NCBI RefSeq assembly: GCF_002095435.2
Contig: NZ_MJEJ02000052.1
Location: 124,001-188,000 of the forward strand
Length of the DNA: 64,000 nucleotides
DNA from: Williamsia sp. 1138
GTDB lineage: Bacteria > Actinomycetota > Actinomycetes > Mycobacteriales > Mycobacteriaceae
Reading direction: 5' to 3'
This document shows, in pieces, positions 8,200 to 17,153 of this stretch (positions within the stretch are counted from its first letter, which is position 1; the number at the start of each line of letters is the position of its first letter). The notes under the pieces were generated by a model that was not told the DNA's origin, did no database searches, and was given only the letters and a program-made list of their open reading frames with translations. Both the position numbers and the translations under genes were made by a program.

Positions 8200-9501
8200 A
8201 TGACTAAGCAAGAACCGCAGGCTCGAACGTCCTTTTTTGGCTGGCAACTGGCCGGCGACACGGACGTCATCGCCCCGCACGAGCGACTGAGTTGGCCGAA
8301 GACCGTAGGCATCGGTCTGCAGCACGTGGTCGCCATGTTCGGTGCCACCTTCCTGGTACCCGTGCTCACCGGCTTCCCGCCCGCGACGACGCTGCTGTTC
8401 TCCGGCATCGGCACCATCCTGTTCCTGCTCATCACCCGCAATCAGCTCCCCAGCTACCTCGGTTCGAGTTTCGCGATCATCGCGCCGGTGCTGGCCGCAA
8501 CCGCATCGCACGGTCAGGGGTCGGCGCTGGGCGGCATCGTCCTCGTTGGTGCGCTGCTGGTGGTGATCGGTGTTGTGGTCCACTTCGCGGGCACCGGCTG
8601 GATTCACGCGCTCATGCCCCCGATCGTCACCGGCACGATCGTGGCGCTGATCGGTCTGAACCTGGCGCCGACTGCGAAGACGAACTACGAGCAGGATGCG
8701 CTCACCGCGACGGTGGTGCTGGTGCTGCTGATCGCGTCGCTGGTCCTGTTCAAGGGGCTGATCGGCCGACTCGCCATCTTCGTCAGTGTGGTGCTCGGAT
8801 ACTTCTTCGCGTTGGTGCGCGACAAGGTCGACACCGACCCCATCGGTGCCGCCGACTGGATCGGCTTCCCGGAGTTCCAGTCACCGACCTTCCATCTGTC
8901 GGTGCTGCCGATGTTCCTGCCCGTGGTGCTCGTGCTCGTGGTCGAGAACATCGGTCACGTCAAGTCCATCAACACCATGACCGGACTGAACTACGACAAG
9001 AAGATCGGCCGCGCGCTCGCCGCCGACGGCCTGGCCACCGTGCTCGCCGGTAGCGGCGGCGGCTCCGCCACAACCACATACGCCGAGAACATCGGTGTCA
9101 TGGCCGCCACCAAGGTCTATTCCACGGCAGCGTACTGGGTCGCCGGTGTCGCGGCGATCCTGCTGGGCCTCTCACCCAAAGTCGGTGCCGTGATCGCGTC
9201 GGTGCCGCCGGGTGTGCTCGGCGGTGTGACGACCGCCCTCTACGGATTGGTCGGCATCCTGGGTGTGCACATCTGGGTGACCAACAAGGTCGACTTCTCC
9301 AAACCGGTCAACCAGTTCACCGCCGCGATCGCACTGGTGATCGGCATCGCCGACTTCTCCTGGACCGTCGGCGATCTGAGCTTCGGCGGTATCGCGCTCG
9401 GCGCCATTGCAGCGTTGCTGATCTACCACGTCATGCGAGTGGTGGGTGGCTGGCGGGGGACGGTGGTGGTCGACAAGGCAGACGTGGACTCACCGCACTG
9501 A
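8200..9501 (+). CDS. NCS2-family nucleobase permease (UraA-like)
   Basis: Integral-membrane nucleobase:cation symporter-2, 433 aa, predicted to import uracil or a related base with protons. About 12-14 hydrophobic segments run from 'VVAMFGATFLVPVLTG' near residue 40 to 'ALGAIAALLIYHVM' near 410. Family signatures include 'LPSYLGSSFAIIAP', 'GLNYDKKIGRALAADG' and 'GSGGGSATTTYAENIGVMA' (the conserved E-N-x-G). The ATG at 8200 begins a typical hydrophilic N-terminus. Its 3' end overlaps the convergent glycosyltransferase gene by 12 bp. Divergent from vapBC. Confidence 0.92.
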   Translation: MTKQEPQARTSFFGWQLAGDTDVIAPHERLSWPKTVGIGLQHVVAMFGATFLVPVLTGFPPATTLLFSGIGTILFLLITRNQLPSYLGSSFAIIAPVLAATASHGQGSALGGIVLVGALLVVIGVVVHFAGTGWIHALMPPIVTGTIVALIGLNLAPTAKTNYEQDALTATVVLVLLIASLVLFKGLIGRLAIFVSVVLGYFFALVRDKVDTDPIGAADWIGFPEFQSPTFHLSVLPMFLPVVLVLVVENIGHVKSINTMTGLNYDKKIGRALAADGLATVLAGSGGGSATTTYAENIGVMAATKVYSTAAYWVAGVAAILLGLSPKVGAVIASVPPGVLGGVTTALYGLVGILGVHIWVTNKVDFSKPVNQFTAAIALVIGIADFSWTVGDLSFGGIALGAIAALLIYHVMRVVGGWRGTVVVDKADVDSPH

Positions 9502-10974
9502 TTTGGTGACCTGACTGATGTTGAACTGCCAACGCTCCACGATGTGGAAGCCCAGTCTGGCCGGCACCCGGTAGGCGTACGTCTTGCCGAAAGGTATGCC
9601 CGGGGCGATTTCTGGCCCGACGTCGTGGGCGCCGAGTGCGGGGTCGCGCTCGGCGATCGTCCAGATGACGGAACACGCGTTGATCTTGTCGCTGATCAGG
9701 TGCGGGGCGATGTTGTCGTCCCACAGCCGACCCTGGTCGCGACCGGTTCTGCCGAGGCCGACATCGACCAGTTCGTCGTAAGCATCCGGACGGGCCGACA
9801 GCAGTGGTCGAATAGGCCCGGGTTCCCAGGAAACGTTGTCGTCGAGGAGCAAACAGTCGCCGGGAGAGGACTGTGCGGCAATGGTGTCGGCGACCTGGCT
9901 GTAGTCCATCTTGAACTTCGCGTAGTCGCCGCGCTGGGTGATCCAGTTGGGAATGGCGGCGAGGGCAAAGACCAGCAGCAGGGCGGCAATCGGCGCCGGC
10001 TTCCGGGCGACCGTCACCACGCTGACGCCGAGGAACAGCGCCGCGGCGGGAGCGGTGAACGAGAGATACCGGTCGACGTAAATCGGCTGGGAGATGATCG
10101 AGTACACCAGCAGCCCGACGGTGGGCACCACCATCCAGACCATCGAGATCGCAGCGGTCTCGGCCTGACCATCGAAAGACACCACCGCCCGTCGCCGAAA
10201 ATACAGCCAGGCGGCGATGGCGACGACCACGTACGCGAGAACTCCGAACAGGATCGAGAAGTCGAAGTACTGCGTGAGCAGCACGTGTCCGAACGTTGTG
10301 CGGTCGAGAGGGTCGATCCAACTGAGTTGCCCGGACTGGGCTCGCATGAAGATCAGGTACGGGATGAGCACGACGATCGCGGCGGTGGTGGAGATCGTCC
10401 ATGACCGCAGGACGAGGCGGGGTGCGCCGAGCATGACCAGTGCGCACAGGTGCACGGCAATCAGCATCAGCAGGTGAATGTTGATCAAGACGGCGAACAC
10501 CACGCCGATCGCGTACAGCAGCCACAGCCACCGGGAGGCCCGGCGGGCGGCCACCACGAGGACGACGGTCAACCACACCGACGCCAGCGTCGCGAGGGCA
10601 TAGGGTCGCGCTTCGATCCCCGCCGATGTGATCCGCGGTAGCACCGCGAAGATCACGCCAGCGCTCAGCGCCACCGCTCGTGTCGACAAGAGGCGCCCCA
10701 GCGTGACCACCCCGGCGGCCGCGAAGCCGACCGCGAGGCTGCTCGGTATCCGGGACGACAGCTCGGTCTGCGGAAAGATGTCGAACCACCCGTGCATCAG
10801 CAGGTAGTAGAACGTGTGCGCGGAGTCGGTGGAGGACACGAGGTCGAACAGTTCGGGCAAAGGCCTGGCCGACGCCGAGATGGTCGCCGCCTCGTCGTAC
10901 CAGAACGACGGGTTCGCCGATCCGACGACGCTGACCACCAGCGCCACCACAGCGACCGAGATCGCGTCGATCAC
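9490..10974 (-). CDS. polytopic membrane glycosyltransferase (GT-C fold, GT39-like)
   Basis: About ten transmembrane segments in 494 aa, starting at residue 3. The first periplasmic loop carries 'NPSFWYDEA' (residues 21-29) with the Asp-Glu pair typical of polyprenyl-phosphate-dependent GT-C enzymes, then 'DSAHTFYYLLMHGWF' and 'SSRIPSSLAVGFAAAG'. It probably moves a sugar from a lipid-phosphate donor to a cell-envelope acceptor on the outer face. GTG is the first usual start after an in-frame stop; its ribosome site is poor, and about 30 in-frame residues upstream could be translated only from an unusual start. Acceptor unknown. Confidence 0.8.
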   Translation of the reverse strand: MIDAISVAVVALVVSVVGSANPSFWYDEAATISASARPLPELFDLVSSTDSAHTFYYLLMHGWFDIFPQTELSSRIPSSLAVGFAAAGVVTLGRLLSTRAVALSAGVIFAVLPRITSAGIEARPYALATLASVWLTVVLVVAARRASRWLWLLYAIGVVFAVLINIHLLMLIAVHLCALVMLGAPRLVLRSWTISTTAAIVVLIPYLIFMRAQSGQLSWIDPLDRTTFGHVLLTQYFDFSILFGVLAYVVVAIAAWLYFRRRAVVSFDGQAETAAISMVWMVVPTVGLLVYSIISQPIYVDRYLSFTAPAAALFLGVSVVTVARKPAPIAALLLVFALAAIPNWITQRGDYAKFKMDYSQVADTIAAQSSPGDCLLLDDNVSWEPGPIRPLLSARPDAYDELVDVGLGRTGRDQGRLWDDNIAPHLISDKINACSVIWTIAERDPALGAHDVGPEIAPGIPFGKTYAYRVPARLGFHIVERWQFNISQVTKSVR

Positions 10975-11121
10975 TGGCGGGCGTCGGAGCGCAGAGCCCC
11001 GCGCAGCGGGCGACTCGGTGTCGGTCGTCAGGTCGCTTCTCCGTCCGAAAAATGGTTGCGAGTGCTCGTAATCGTCTCACGGCCGCCGACGGACGAACGC
11101 AGATGGCGGACGCTCGATACC

Positions 11122-11286
11122 TCATCTCGGCCCGTCCGACGGCGGACGCCTGGGCCAATGTCTGCCCTCGGGGGCTGGATACCGATCGAAGTCGTCCCCG
11201 AAGATGATCACGGCGCCGTTCTCATCGATCAACGCTGAACCGTAGATGTCGTCCCGGCCCCAGATCTGAAACCTGTACTCGACCAT
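11122..11286 (-). CDS. small hypothetical protein
   Basis: 54-aa acidic/aromatic protein beginning MVEYRFQIWGRDDIYGSAL. Codon third positions are G/C rich as in real genes here. It starts 8 nt before the end of the DUF2786 gene's 3' flank (stop at 11294) and lies in the same direction, so it may be co-transcribed as the last gene. No domain recognised. The ribosome site is weak, and a longer start at 11322 would overlap the upstream gene. Confidence 0.5.
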   Translation of the reverse strand: MVEYRFQIWGRDDIYGSALIDENGAVIIFGDDFDRYPAPEGRHWPRRPPSDGPR

Positions 11287-11293
11287 GTGGCTT

Positions 11294-12595
11294 CTACCGG
11301 CGATCGATCTTCTCGCGGCCACCGGTCAGGTCGGCAGTCTCGGCCGCCACCCGTCCCGCCACCCACCCCCGGGTGTTCGTGATCGAGTGTTTCACCGGGG
11401 TGGTGGCCGGGAACAGCTCGTCGAACACCGTACTGACGGCCTCGGTGCGCTCTGTCATGATCGGAACCAACGCAGTGCCGTAGTCGCCCGATGCTGCTCG
11501 GGCGGCGTGTTCGCGTGCCTGCGCCAGGCGTTCGCCGATTCGGGAGGCATAAGCGAGCAGGAAGGAGCGGCGGAAGCTCGGTATCCGACTGTCGGCATCT
11601 GAGCCGGCCTCCGTCAGCGCGCGGGCGCTCTGCACCAGCAGTGACGTGAACAGCAGGTCGCAGAGGTCGAGGTCGACGGGCATACCGACGATCGTGATCA
11701 GGCCGTAGTCCTTCAACCAGATCGACCGGACGCCGTTCACCCGTGAAACAGCCTGGAGAAGAGACGATTTCGCCTCGGGGTAGGGATTCTCGATCAGCAG
11801 GCGCCGAGAACTCACTTGGTCGGTCAGCGACATGTGCTCGCGTGCATCGATGACTGCATTGTCGATGGCGTACCGGGTCATCAGGTCCTGAGCCTTGGCG
11901 GACAATGCCTCCGCCTCGGCGGCGTACGAGGTGGACTCGGCTTTCGCGAGAAGACCACGGATCGTGTTGAGCACCTTGGAGTCTGGCTTGTTCGAGGGTG
12001 CTGTGACCGTCGCACCCCATTCCGTGGGGACGGGCATCAACGGTGTCAGCGGACCCAGGCGGTTGATGAAACCGATCATGGTCAGGACGGCTGCCCAGCC
12101 GTCGGATGCGGAATGGTCTTCTGTCAGGCGCCACTGCGTGAACGCGTCGGCTCCGGACGCCGACGTGGTGCACCCCGACTCATCCAACTGACCGACCCAT
12201 GCGCTCGGAGCGGAGGTTCGGGCGGACGTCCGGTGGGCGTGCGCGTGAACCAGGTCGATGGTCAGCCTGGTGGGCGACGCCCCGAGTTCGCGCCGCACCA
12301 CGTGGACCAGTTCTGCGGGTTGCCAGCCGAGGCTGAACACCTGGTCGATCGAGTCGTCGACGAACAGGCCGATGTCGCCGGCAACCGCTGCTGCACTGAC
12401 GGTTTCGCGACGGATCAGTTGGGTGATCACCCGACTCAGGACAAGGGACTCTGCGCCTCGACCGGTGCGGCATGCGATGCCGGTCCGGATCAGGTCATAG
12501 GTGGACTGTCGTGGGTCTTCGCGGGTGTGCGCGGCGTGGTTGTGAAGCTGGTTGCGTTGACGTGACGCGCGGCGGCGTCGATTGTTGCGGCTCAA
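11294..12595 (-). CDS. DUF2786 domain protein (paralogue 2)
   Basis: 433-aa paralogue of the protein at 6055-7410, with the same order: basic N-terminus (MSRNNRRRRASRQRNQ), helical middle, DUF2786 core 'KVLNTIRGLLAKAESTSYA' and 'AKAQDLMTRYAIDNAV' near residues 210-250, and conserved C-terminal half. I choose a TTG start at 12595 because the resulting N-terminus aligns with the paralogue's MSR-basic start and is preceded by a GGGGGGA site; an ATG at 12637 would add 14 unmatched residues. Function unknown. Confidence 0.8.
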   Translation of the reverse strand: MSRNNRRRRASRQRNQLHNHAAHTREDPRQSTYDLIRTGIACRTGRGAESLVLSRVITQLIRRETVSAAAVAGDIGLFVDDSIDQVFSLGWQPAELVHVVRRELGASPTRLTIDLVHAHAHRTSARTSAPSAWVGQLDESGCTTSASGADAFTQWRLTEDHSASDGWAAVLTMIGFINRLGPLTPLMPVPTEWGATVTAPSNKPDSKVLNTIRGLLAKAESTSYAAEAEALSAKAQDLMTRYAIDNAVIDAREHMSLTDQVSSRRLLIENPYPEAKSSLLQAVSRVNGVRSIWLKDYGLITIVGMPVDLDLCDLLFTSLLVQSARALTEAGSDADSRIPSFRRSFLLAYASRIGERLAQAREHAARAASGDYGTALVPIMTERTEAVSTVFDELFPATTPVKHSITNTRGWVAGRVAAETADLTGGREKIDRR

Positions 12596-12700
12596 AATGT
12601 CCCCCCGGATGCCTGAGCAGGCGACGTGGTGTCGCACTGGGTCAGACGTTAGAACAGGGGTCTGACACGACCCGGAAACCGTCGAGCAGGGGGGATGGGC

Positions 12701-13552
12701 TCAAAACGTATAGACCCGCTCGGCGTTCGCTGCGTAGAACCGCTCCTGTTCGTGCTCCGCGGCGGTACCGATGATCGATCCGAGCGTTTCCCGCAGCTGC
12801 GTGTAATCACCTGCCATATGTTCGATGGGAATGTTGCTCCCGAAAGCGACACGGTCCCAGCCGAACACATCGATCGCCTTCTCGATCCAGGGGCGCAGCG
12901 CCGTCTCGGACAGCTCGCGCGTGGTCATGCCGAGTCCGGAGATCTTGCACAGCGCACTCGTCTCGGCGGCATAGGAGCTGATTGCAGATTCCCACGCCGA
13001 CCGCGAGAACGGGTCTGTTCCGGCCGGCCACCCGGTGTGTTCGATGACCACATCGAGCTCGGGGTACCGTCGCAGGATCTCGACCCAGTCCGCAGCCGTG
13101 TCGGGTTGCGAGGACACCTCGAACATGAAGTTGTGGGCCTGCAGCCACGACAGCACGGTCTTGGCGGCCTCTGAGCCGGGTTCGAGGCCGTACAGGACTC
13201 GGACACCGCGAAAACGCGATGAGGCCGCCTGGCGCTCGAGATCGGTCATGAGTTTGCCTGCATCCAGAGTGGGGTCCACCGATCCGATGATGACCAGGTC
13301 GAGGTCGTTCTCACGGGCGTAGGCGTCGATCCATTCGGTTTCGTCGAGGTAGCTTCCGGTTTTGGTGACCGCGGAGACATGGACGAACTTGTTGACATCG
13401 AAATCACCTGCTGCCGTGCGGTAGTCGCCGATGAGGAAGTCCCGGTACAGGTCGGTGTCGACGCTGGTCGCGAAGTCCTCCAAGCCCGGGTACCAGTCAC
13501 GTCTGGAGACTTCCCACAGGTGGACGTGTGCGTCGACGATGTGTGTGGGCAT
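12701..13552 (-). CDS. amidohydrolase-2 family hydrolase
   Basis: Metal-dependent TIM-barrel hydrolase (amidohydrolase 2, COG3618-like), 283 aa. The N-terminal metal motif is 'IVDAHVHLWE' (HxH at residues 9-11). 'VVIEHTGWP' near 178 supplies another metal His, and 'VAFGSNIPIEH' near 242 is the place of the usual 'FGSDwP' motif. There Asn replaces the common Asp ligand, a point worth noting. ATG with GAGGAGG upstream. It starts 15 nt after the stop of the mycofactocin-type SDR, so the two form an operon. Family members hydrolyse lactones or decarboxylate aromatic acids; substrate unknown. Confidence 0.85.
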   Translation of the reverse strand: MPTHIVDAHVHLWEVSRRDWYPGLEDFATSVDTDLYRDFLIGDYRTAAGDFDVNKFVHVSAVTKTGSYLDETEWIDAYARENDLDLVIIGSVDPTLDAGKLMTDLERQAASSRFRGVRVLYGLEPGSEAAKTVLSWLQAHNFMFEVSSQPDTAADWVEILRRYPELDVVIEHTGWPAGTDPFSRSAWESAISSYAAETSALCKISGLGMTTRELSETALRPWIEKAIDVFGWDRVAFGSNIPIEHMAGDYTQLRETLGSIIGTAAEHEQERFYAANAERVYTF

Positions 13553-13567
13553 GGGGTGCCTCCTCGA

Positions 13568-14401
13568 CTACAGACGGCTCGCGGACGTGGCGAGATTGAC
13601 TTCGAGCACGGTGCCGCTGGTGTAGCCGGGGTCGTTCACCAGATACATCACGGCGCGGGTGACGTCTTCGGGTTCGAGCCACGGAATGCCGAGTGGACTC
13701 AACGCGGCAAATCGCGGTGTGGCGTCGTCGATCGTGGGGGAGTCGATGTCGGGGCAGAAGACGCCGAACGTGTTGGGATTCATCACCATCGGAGTGTTGA
13801 CAGTGGTGGGGCAGACGACGTTGGCCGTGATCCCGAACGGACCGTTCTCGATGGCGACGGTCTTGATGAGGCCGATGATGCCCCATTTGCTCGCACCGTA
13901 GTGTCCGAGGTTCGCCATGCCGCTGCGTCCGGCTCCGGATGAGATGGCGATGATGCGGCCGTATCCCGCCGACGACATCGTGGGTAGAACCGCGCGGACG
14001 CAGTTGAAGGTGCCGGTCAGGTTCGTGTCGATCATGTCTCGCCAGACCTCGTCGCTGATCTCGGCGACCGTGGAGAATCCGCAGATACCTGCGTTGGCGA
14101 TCAGGATCTCGACGCCGCCGAGATCGACGATCGTGCGCTGTACGAGGTCGTCGACGGCCTCGCTGTCGCGGACATCGACCACGGTCGCGGTGGCGACGCC
14201 GCCCTCGCTGCGGATCAAATCGACAGTGGCATCGAGGTCTTCTTCGGTCGGCATCTCGTAGGGGACGGTTCGGATCTGGTCTGCGATGTCGGCGACCACG
14301 ACGTGTGCACCCGCTGCGGCGAGAGCGCGAGCATGCGCGCGTCCTTGACCTCGGGCGCCGCCGGTGACGATGGCGACCCGTCCGTCCAGTTCACGTGCCA
14401 C
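13568..14401 (-). CDS. mycofactocin-type SDR oxidoreductase
   Basis: 277-aa short-chain dehydrogenase. 'GRVAIVTGGARGQGRAHA' is the Rossmann start, and the insertion 'IRTVPYEMPTEEDLDATVDL' after beta-2 is the mark of the mycofactocin-dependent subfamily that holds NAD non-exchangeably. The active site is 'IAISSGAGRSG...YGASK' (Ser, Tyr, Lys all present). GTG at 14401 is preferred because GGAGAGG lies about 7 nt upstream; the reading frame extends 27 codons further but without a ribosome site. Probably oxidises an alcohol feeding the downstream amidohydrolase. Confidence 0.87.
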   Translation of the reverse strand: MARELDGRVAIVTGGARGQGRAHARALAAAGAHVVVADIADQIRTVPYEMPTEEDLDATVDLIRSEGGVATATVVDVRDSEAVDDLVQRTIVDLGGVEILIANAGICGFSTVAEISDEVWRDMIDTNLTGTFNCVRAVLPTMSSAGYGRIIAISSGAGRSGMANLGHYGASKWGIIGLIKTVAIENGPFGITANVVCPTTVNTPMVMNPNTFGVFCPDIDSPTIDDATPRFAALSPLGIPWLEPEDVTRAVMYLVNDPGYTSGTVLEVNLATSASRL

Positions 14402-14558
14402 TGTCGGTCCTCTCCATGCACTGATCAGCCCAGCTCTCGTCAACGTAACAAGACTCCGGGGGCAGGTTGCCCGAATCTGCAATCTGCGCGCCGCAGCCTC
14501 AGGGTGGCTAAGTTGTGTCCAGGACTAACCGGCTAACCGGCTCGGGGGGAGCGACCGT

Positions 14559-15277
14559 ATGGCCAAGGTGATCGCGACCGGTGTTGGTCCGAGCTGAATA
14601 AGGCGGGCTCCACCGTGGCGGCGCTGTTCAATGACGCCGTCGACGGCACCTCGAACTTCGACATCGAGCGCACGATCCAGCGGTCGGTCTCATCAGTGGA
14701 GAAGGTGACCACTGTCGATCTGTTGCCGTCTTCGCTCGACCTCATCGAAGTGCAGGAGGAGCTGAGCGCCCTGCGCGTGGGAGCCGACGACACCCTGGCC
14801 GCGGTGAACATCCTCGGTACCGCGATCACACCCGTCGCTGACTCTTACGACTTCATACTCATCGACTGCCCGCCCAATGTCGGCCCGATCACCTTGAACG
14901 GCTTGGCCATGGCCGATGGCTACATCATCCCGACCATCCCGGATGTGTTGTCCACCTACGCGATCCCGCAGATCCAGCGTCGGGTCTCGGAGTTCAGCGA
15001 CGAGATCGGCAGGCACATCGTCGAATTGGGGGTGGTGATCACGAAGTTTCGGCTGAACTCGACCGTGCACCAGACCACGGTCCTGAAGCTCCGGCGCGAT
15101 CGGACCATCCAGAATGTGCTGCCGGACTACCTGCCGGAGTCGAACTCGATTGCGGGAGCTGCGGAGTTTCAACCGCACGCGACCTTGAAGGCGAAATACG
15201 GCACGCATGGGCAGTTCGACCGGTTCCGTGGGTTGGCGAGAACAGTGATGATCGAGGCCGAAGACAAATTGCGGTGA
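14559..15277 (+). pseudogene. parA-like partition ATPase, P-loop deleted
   Basis: Relic of a plasmid-type ParA. ATG at 14559 with a GGGGGGAG site encodes MAKVIATG, the normal ParA N-terminus, but the frame ends after 12 codons. From about 14585 a different frame encodes 'WSELNKAGSTVAALFNDA' and then a full ParA C-terminal part, including the Walker B region 'FILIDCPPNVGPITLNG', to the stop at 15277. The roughly 40-45 residues that should lie between, including the KGGVGKT P-loop, are missing and the frame is shifted. GTG 14615 could start a fragment of 220 aa, which could not bind ATP normally. No parB is seen nearby. Confidence 0.8.
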
Positions 15278-15945
15278 CCTGCGGAAACGTTTCGCTCGTC
15301 GACTAGTCCATAAGGATGGAACCCGCTGGGGCCGTTCGAGGACGAGTGGCTGTCTGAAACCCCGACACCCTGAGGTCTGCACAGGCTGAAGGCGACGACC
15401 AACGGCCAGATCAAATTCGCTGTCACGCAGATTCGTTCGGAAATACCCAACAGGTCGCCGCCCTGGGTCTCGTACAGCACCCAGCCGAGCAGGATGAGCA
15501 ACACACCTGCCGCAGTGAGCGAGGCCGTGGGGCGAAGCGCGCGCGGTGCGGCCTCAGACCGGGACAGTGCGGTCAACGGCCACAACGCATGCAGTCCCAG
15601 GTTGCCTGCGGCCACGACTAGGTGTGCGCCTTCATTCTGGTCGACGGGTAACAGCGCAACCAGCACACCGCACATCCCGGCGGCAACGAGGGTCACCCGT
15701 GCCGCCGCGCGTACACCCGTCAGGCCGAGACCTGTGACCATCGACAACGCACCGCTCAACCCGATACCCAGCGTCATCACCCACCCGCCGGGCTCGATCG
15801 TCGCGAGGTCGCTGATGGTCTGCCGAACTGCGTCGTAGCTGCCGGGCGCCATGACGCCCGCGATGATGGTGGTGGCCACCAGGACAATCGGTGCCGCCGC
15901 GCCAGAAAACAACGCGGACGTCCGCACTGACGCGGTCCTTGCCAT
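15169..15945 (-). CDS. DUF998 membrane protein with read-through tail
   Basis: Six-helix membrane protein of the DUF998 family (function unknown): 'APIVLVATTIIAGVMAPG', 'ISDLATIEPGGWVMTLGIG' and later hydrophobic segments to about residue 195. The last 40-50 residues ('SSSNGPSGFHPYGLVDERN' onward) are unlike the family, and the final 36 codons are antisense to the parA relic (109-bp overlap). The natural stop seems lost by the rearrangement that brought the relic here. ATG at 15945 has GAGGAG upstream. Confidence 0.75.
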   Translation of the reverse strand: MARTASVRTSALFSGAAAPIVLVATTIIAGVMAPGSYDAVRQTISDLATIEPGGWVMTLGIGLSGALSMVTGLGLTGVRAAARVTLVAAGMCGVLVALLPVDQNEGAHLVVAAGNLGLHALWPLTALSRSEAAPRALRPTASLTAAGVLLILLGWVLYETQGGDLLGISERICVTANLIWPLVVAFSLCRPQGVGVSDSHSSSNGPSGFHPYGLVDERNVSAGHRNLSSASIITVLANPRNRSNCPCVPYFAFKVACG

Positions 15946-16004
15946 GGCGGCTCCTCAGTCGTTGTACACGCGTCCGACGCTGATCACCAACGTACGGAAG
16001 GTTG

Positions 16005-16742
16005 TCACCAGCGCACGGGACCACCCGCGTCGACGAAGGTTCCCGAGGTAGCGGTGTCCGGCAACAGTGCGGCCCGCACCACCACCTCGGCGGCTTCGGC
16101 GGCGGTCAGCGGTGCCTGCGTTTTGTTGCCCGGAGTGAGATCGGTCTGGACGTACCCCGGGCACACCGACGTCACCTTGATCGGGGAGTCGACAAGCAGC
16201 TTCGACAGACCGATCGTGATGCTGTTGAGCGCAGCTTTCGACGCCTGATACGCAGGTACGATCATTGAGAAGTACTGCGACTGAGGGTCTTCCTGTTCGC
16301 GCAGCGAACCGACCGTACTGGAGACGTTCACGATGCGTCCCGCGTCGCTGCGCCGGAGCAGCGGCAGCATCGCCTCGATGACGTAGAGCGCACCCAAGGT
16401 GTTGGTCGCGAACGTCTGCGCAGCAGCTGAGGGGTGGATGAACTCGACGTCGCCGGCAGCGGTGGCCTCCGGCAGGATGCCCGCGTTGTTCACCAGCACG
16501 TCGAGATGGCCGTACCGGGCTCGGAGGCCATCGGCGGCGCACCGGGCGCTCTCGAACGAGCTGACGTCCAGAACCCGTCCGTCCGCGTCGATCCCACTGG
16601 CCTGCAGCTCGGCGACGGCCGACGCCACTCTGCCCGGAGTCCGCCCGCTGACGATGACCGTGTGGCCGGATCGCCCGAGCGCGGAGGCGACTGCAAGTCC
16701 AAGGCCACCTGTGGACCCGGTGATCAACACTGTTCTCGACAT
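16005..16742 (-). CDS. SDR family oxidoreductase
   Basis: 245-aa classical short-chain dehydrogenase. 'VLITGSTGGLGLA' at residues 5-17 binds the nucleotide; 'VLVNNAGIL' near 83 and the catalytic 'NVSSTVGS...YQASK' near 140-168 are complete. The chosen ATG at 16742 has GGAGAG about 6 nt upstream, better than the in-frame ATG four codons earlier. It runs toward the DUF998 gene, 59 nt away, possibly as one unit. Substrate unknown. Confidence 0.87.
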   Translation of the reverse strand: MSRTVLITGSTGGLGLAVASALGRSGHTVIVSGRTPGRVASAVAELQASGIDADGRVLDVSSFESARCAADGLRARYGHLDVLVNNAGILPEATAAGDVEFIHPSAAAQTFATNTLGALYVIEAMLPLLRRSDAGRIVNVSSTVGSLREQEDPQSQYFSMIVPAYQASKAALNSITIGLSKLLVDSPIKVTSVCPGYVQTDLTPGNKTQAPLTAAEAAEVVVRAALLPDTATSGTFVDAGGPVRW

Positions 16743-16877
16743 GATTCTCTCCAAAGTTCTGCGCCAACTCTTTTGGCACTTCGACGACTGTCTTTCTCAT
16801 CCTCTGTCCGCAGGGCGTTGCGTCGCTGGCGGGAATCGGACGTGGCGTTGACGGTGAGAGTCGGGAACACTGGTGGC

Positions 16878-17147
16878 ATGGCATCCGGAGGCGAGAAGGC
16901 ACCGAGCAGCGCCGCTCTGACGGACAAGATCCGTGAGCTGCTCAGCGCACGGTCGGCGGACTCGAGTATCTGCCCGTCCGACGTCGCCCGCGCGCTGAGT
17001 CCCGACGACTGGCGGCCGTTGATGGACCCGGTGCGCGAGGCGGCTGGTGCGATGGTCGAGGCCGGTGAGGTCGAGATCACCCAGAAGGGCGAGGTCGTCG
17101 ACCTGGGGACCGTGCGAGGACCGATCAGGATTCGCTGGCCACGCTGA
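16878..17147 (+). CDS. DUF3253 domain protein
   Basis: Small winged-helix-like protein of 89 aa. The DUF3253 pattern is clear: 'KIRELLSARSADSSICPSDV', then 'WRPLMDPVREAAGAMVEAGE' and 'VEITQKGEVVDL' ending in 'RGPIRIRWP'. Function unknown; it may act as an anti-sigma-like or nucleic-acid-binding factor, but nothing here shows it. ATG at 16878 has a weak ribosome site. It is divergent from the SDR at 16742 and followed by repeat A1. Confidence 0.75.
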   Translation: MASGGEKAPSSAALTDKIRELLSARSADSSICPSDVARALSPDDWRPLMDPVREAAGAMVEAGEVEITQKGEVVDLGTVRGPIRIRWPR

Positions 17148-17153
17148 CCGCGG

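Noticed and set aside
9431-11158. 575-codon minus-strand frame overlapping the glycosyltransferase
   Set aside because: Same strand, other frame; Arg-rich nonsense, whereas the frame 9490-10974 has regular membrane helices and the WYDEA motif.
14402-14558. Replication or partition origin upstream of the parA relic
   Set aside because: There is a short double TAACCGGC repeat near 14526, but no parB, no further iterons and no rep gene; too little to call.
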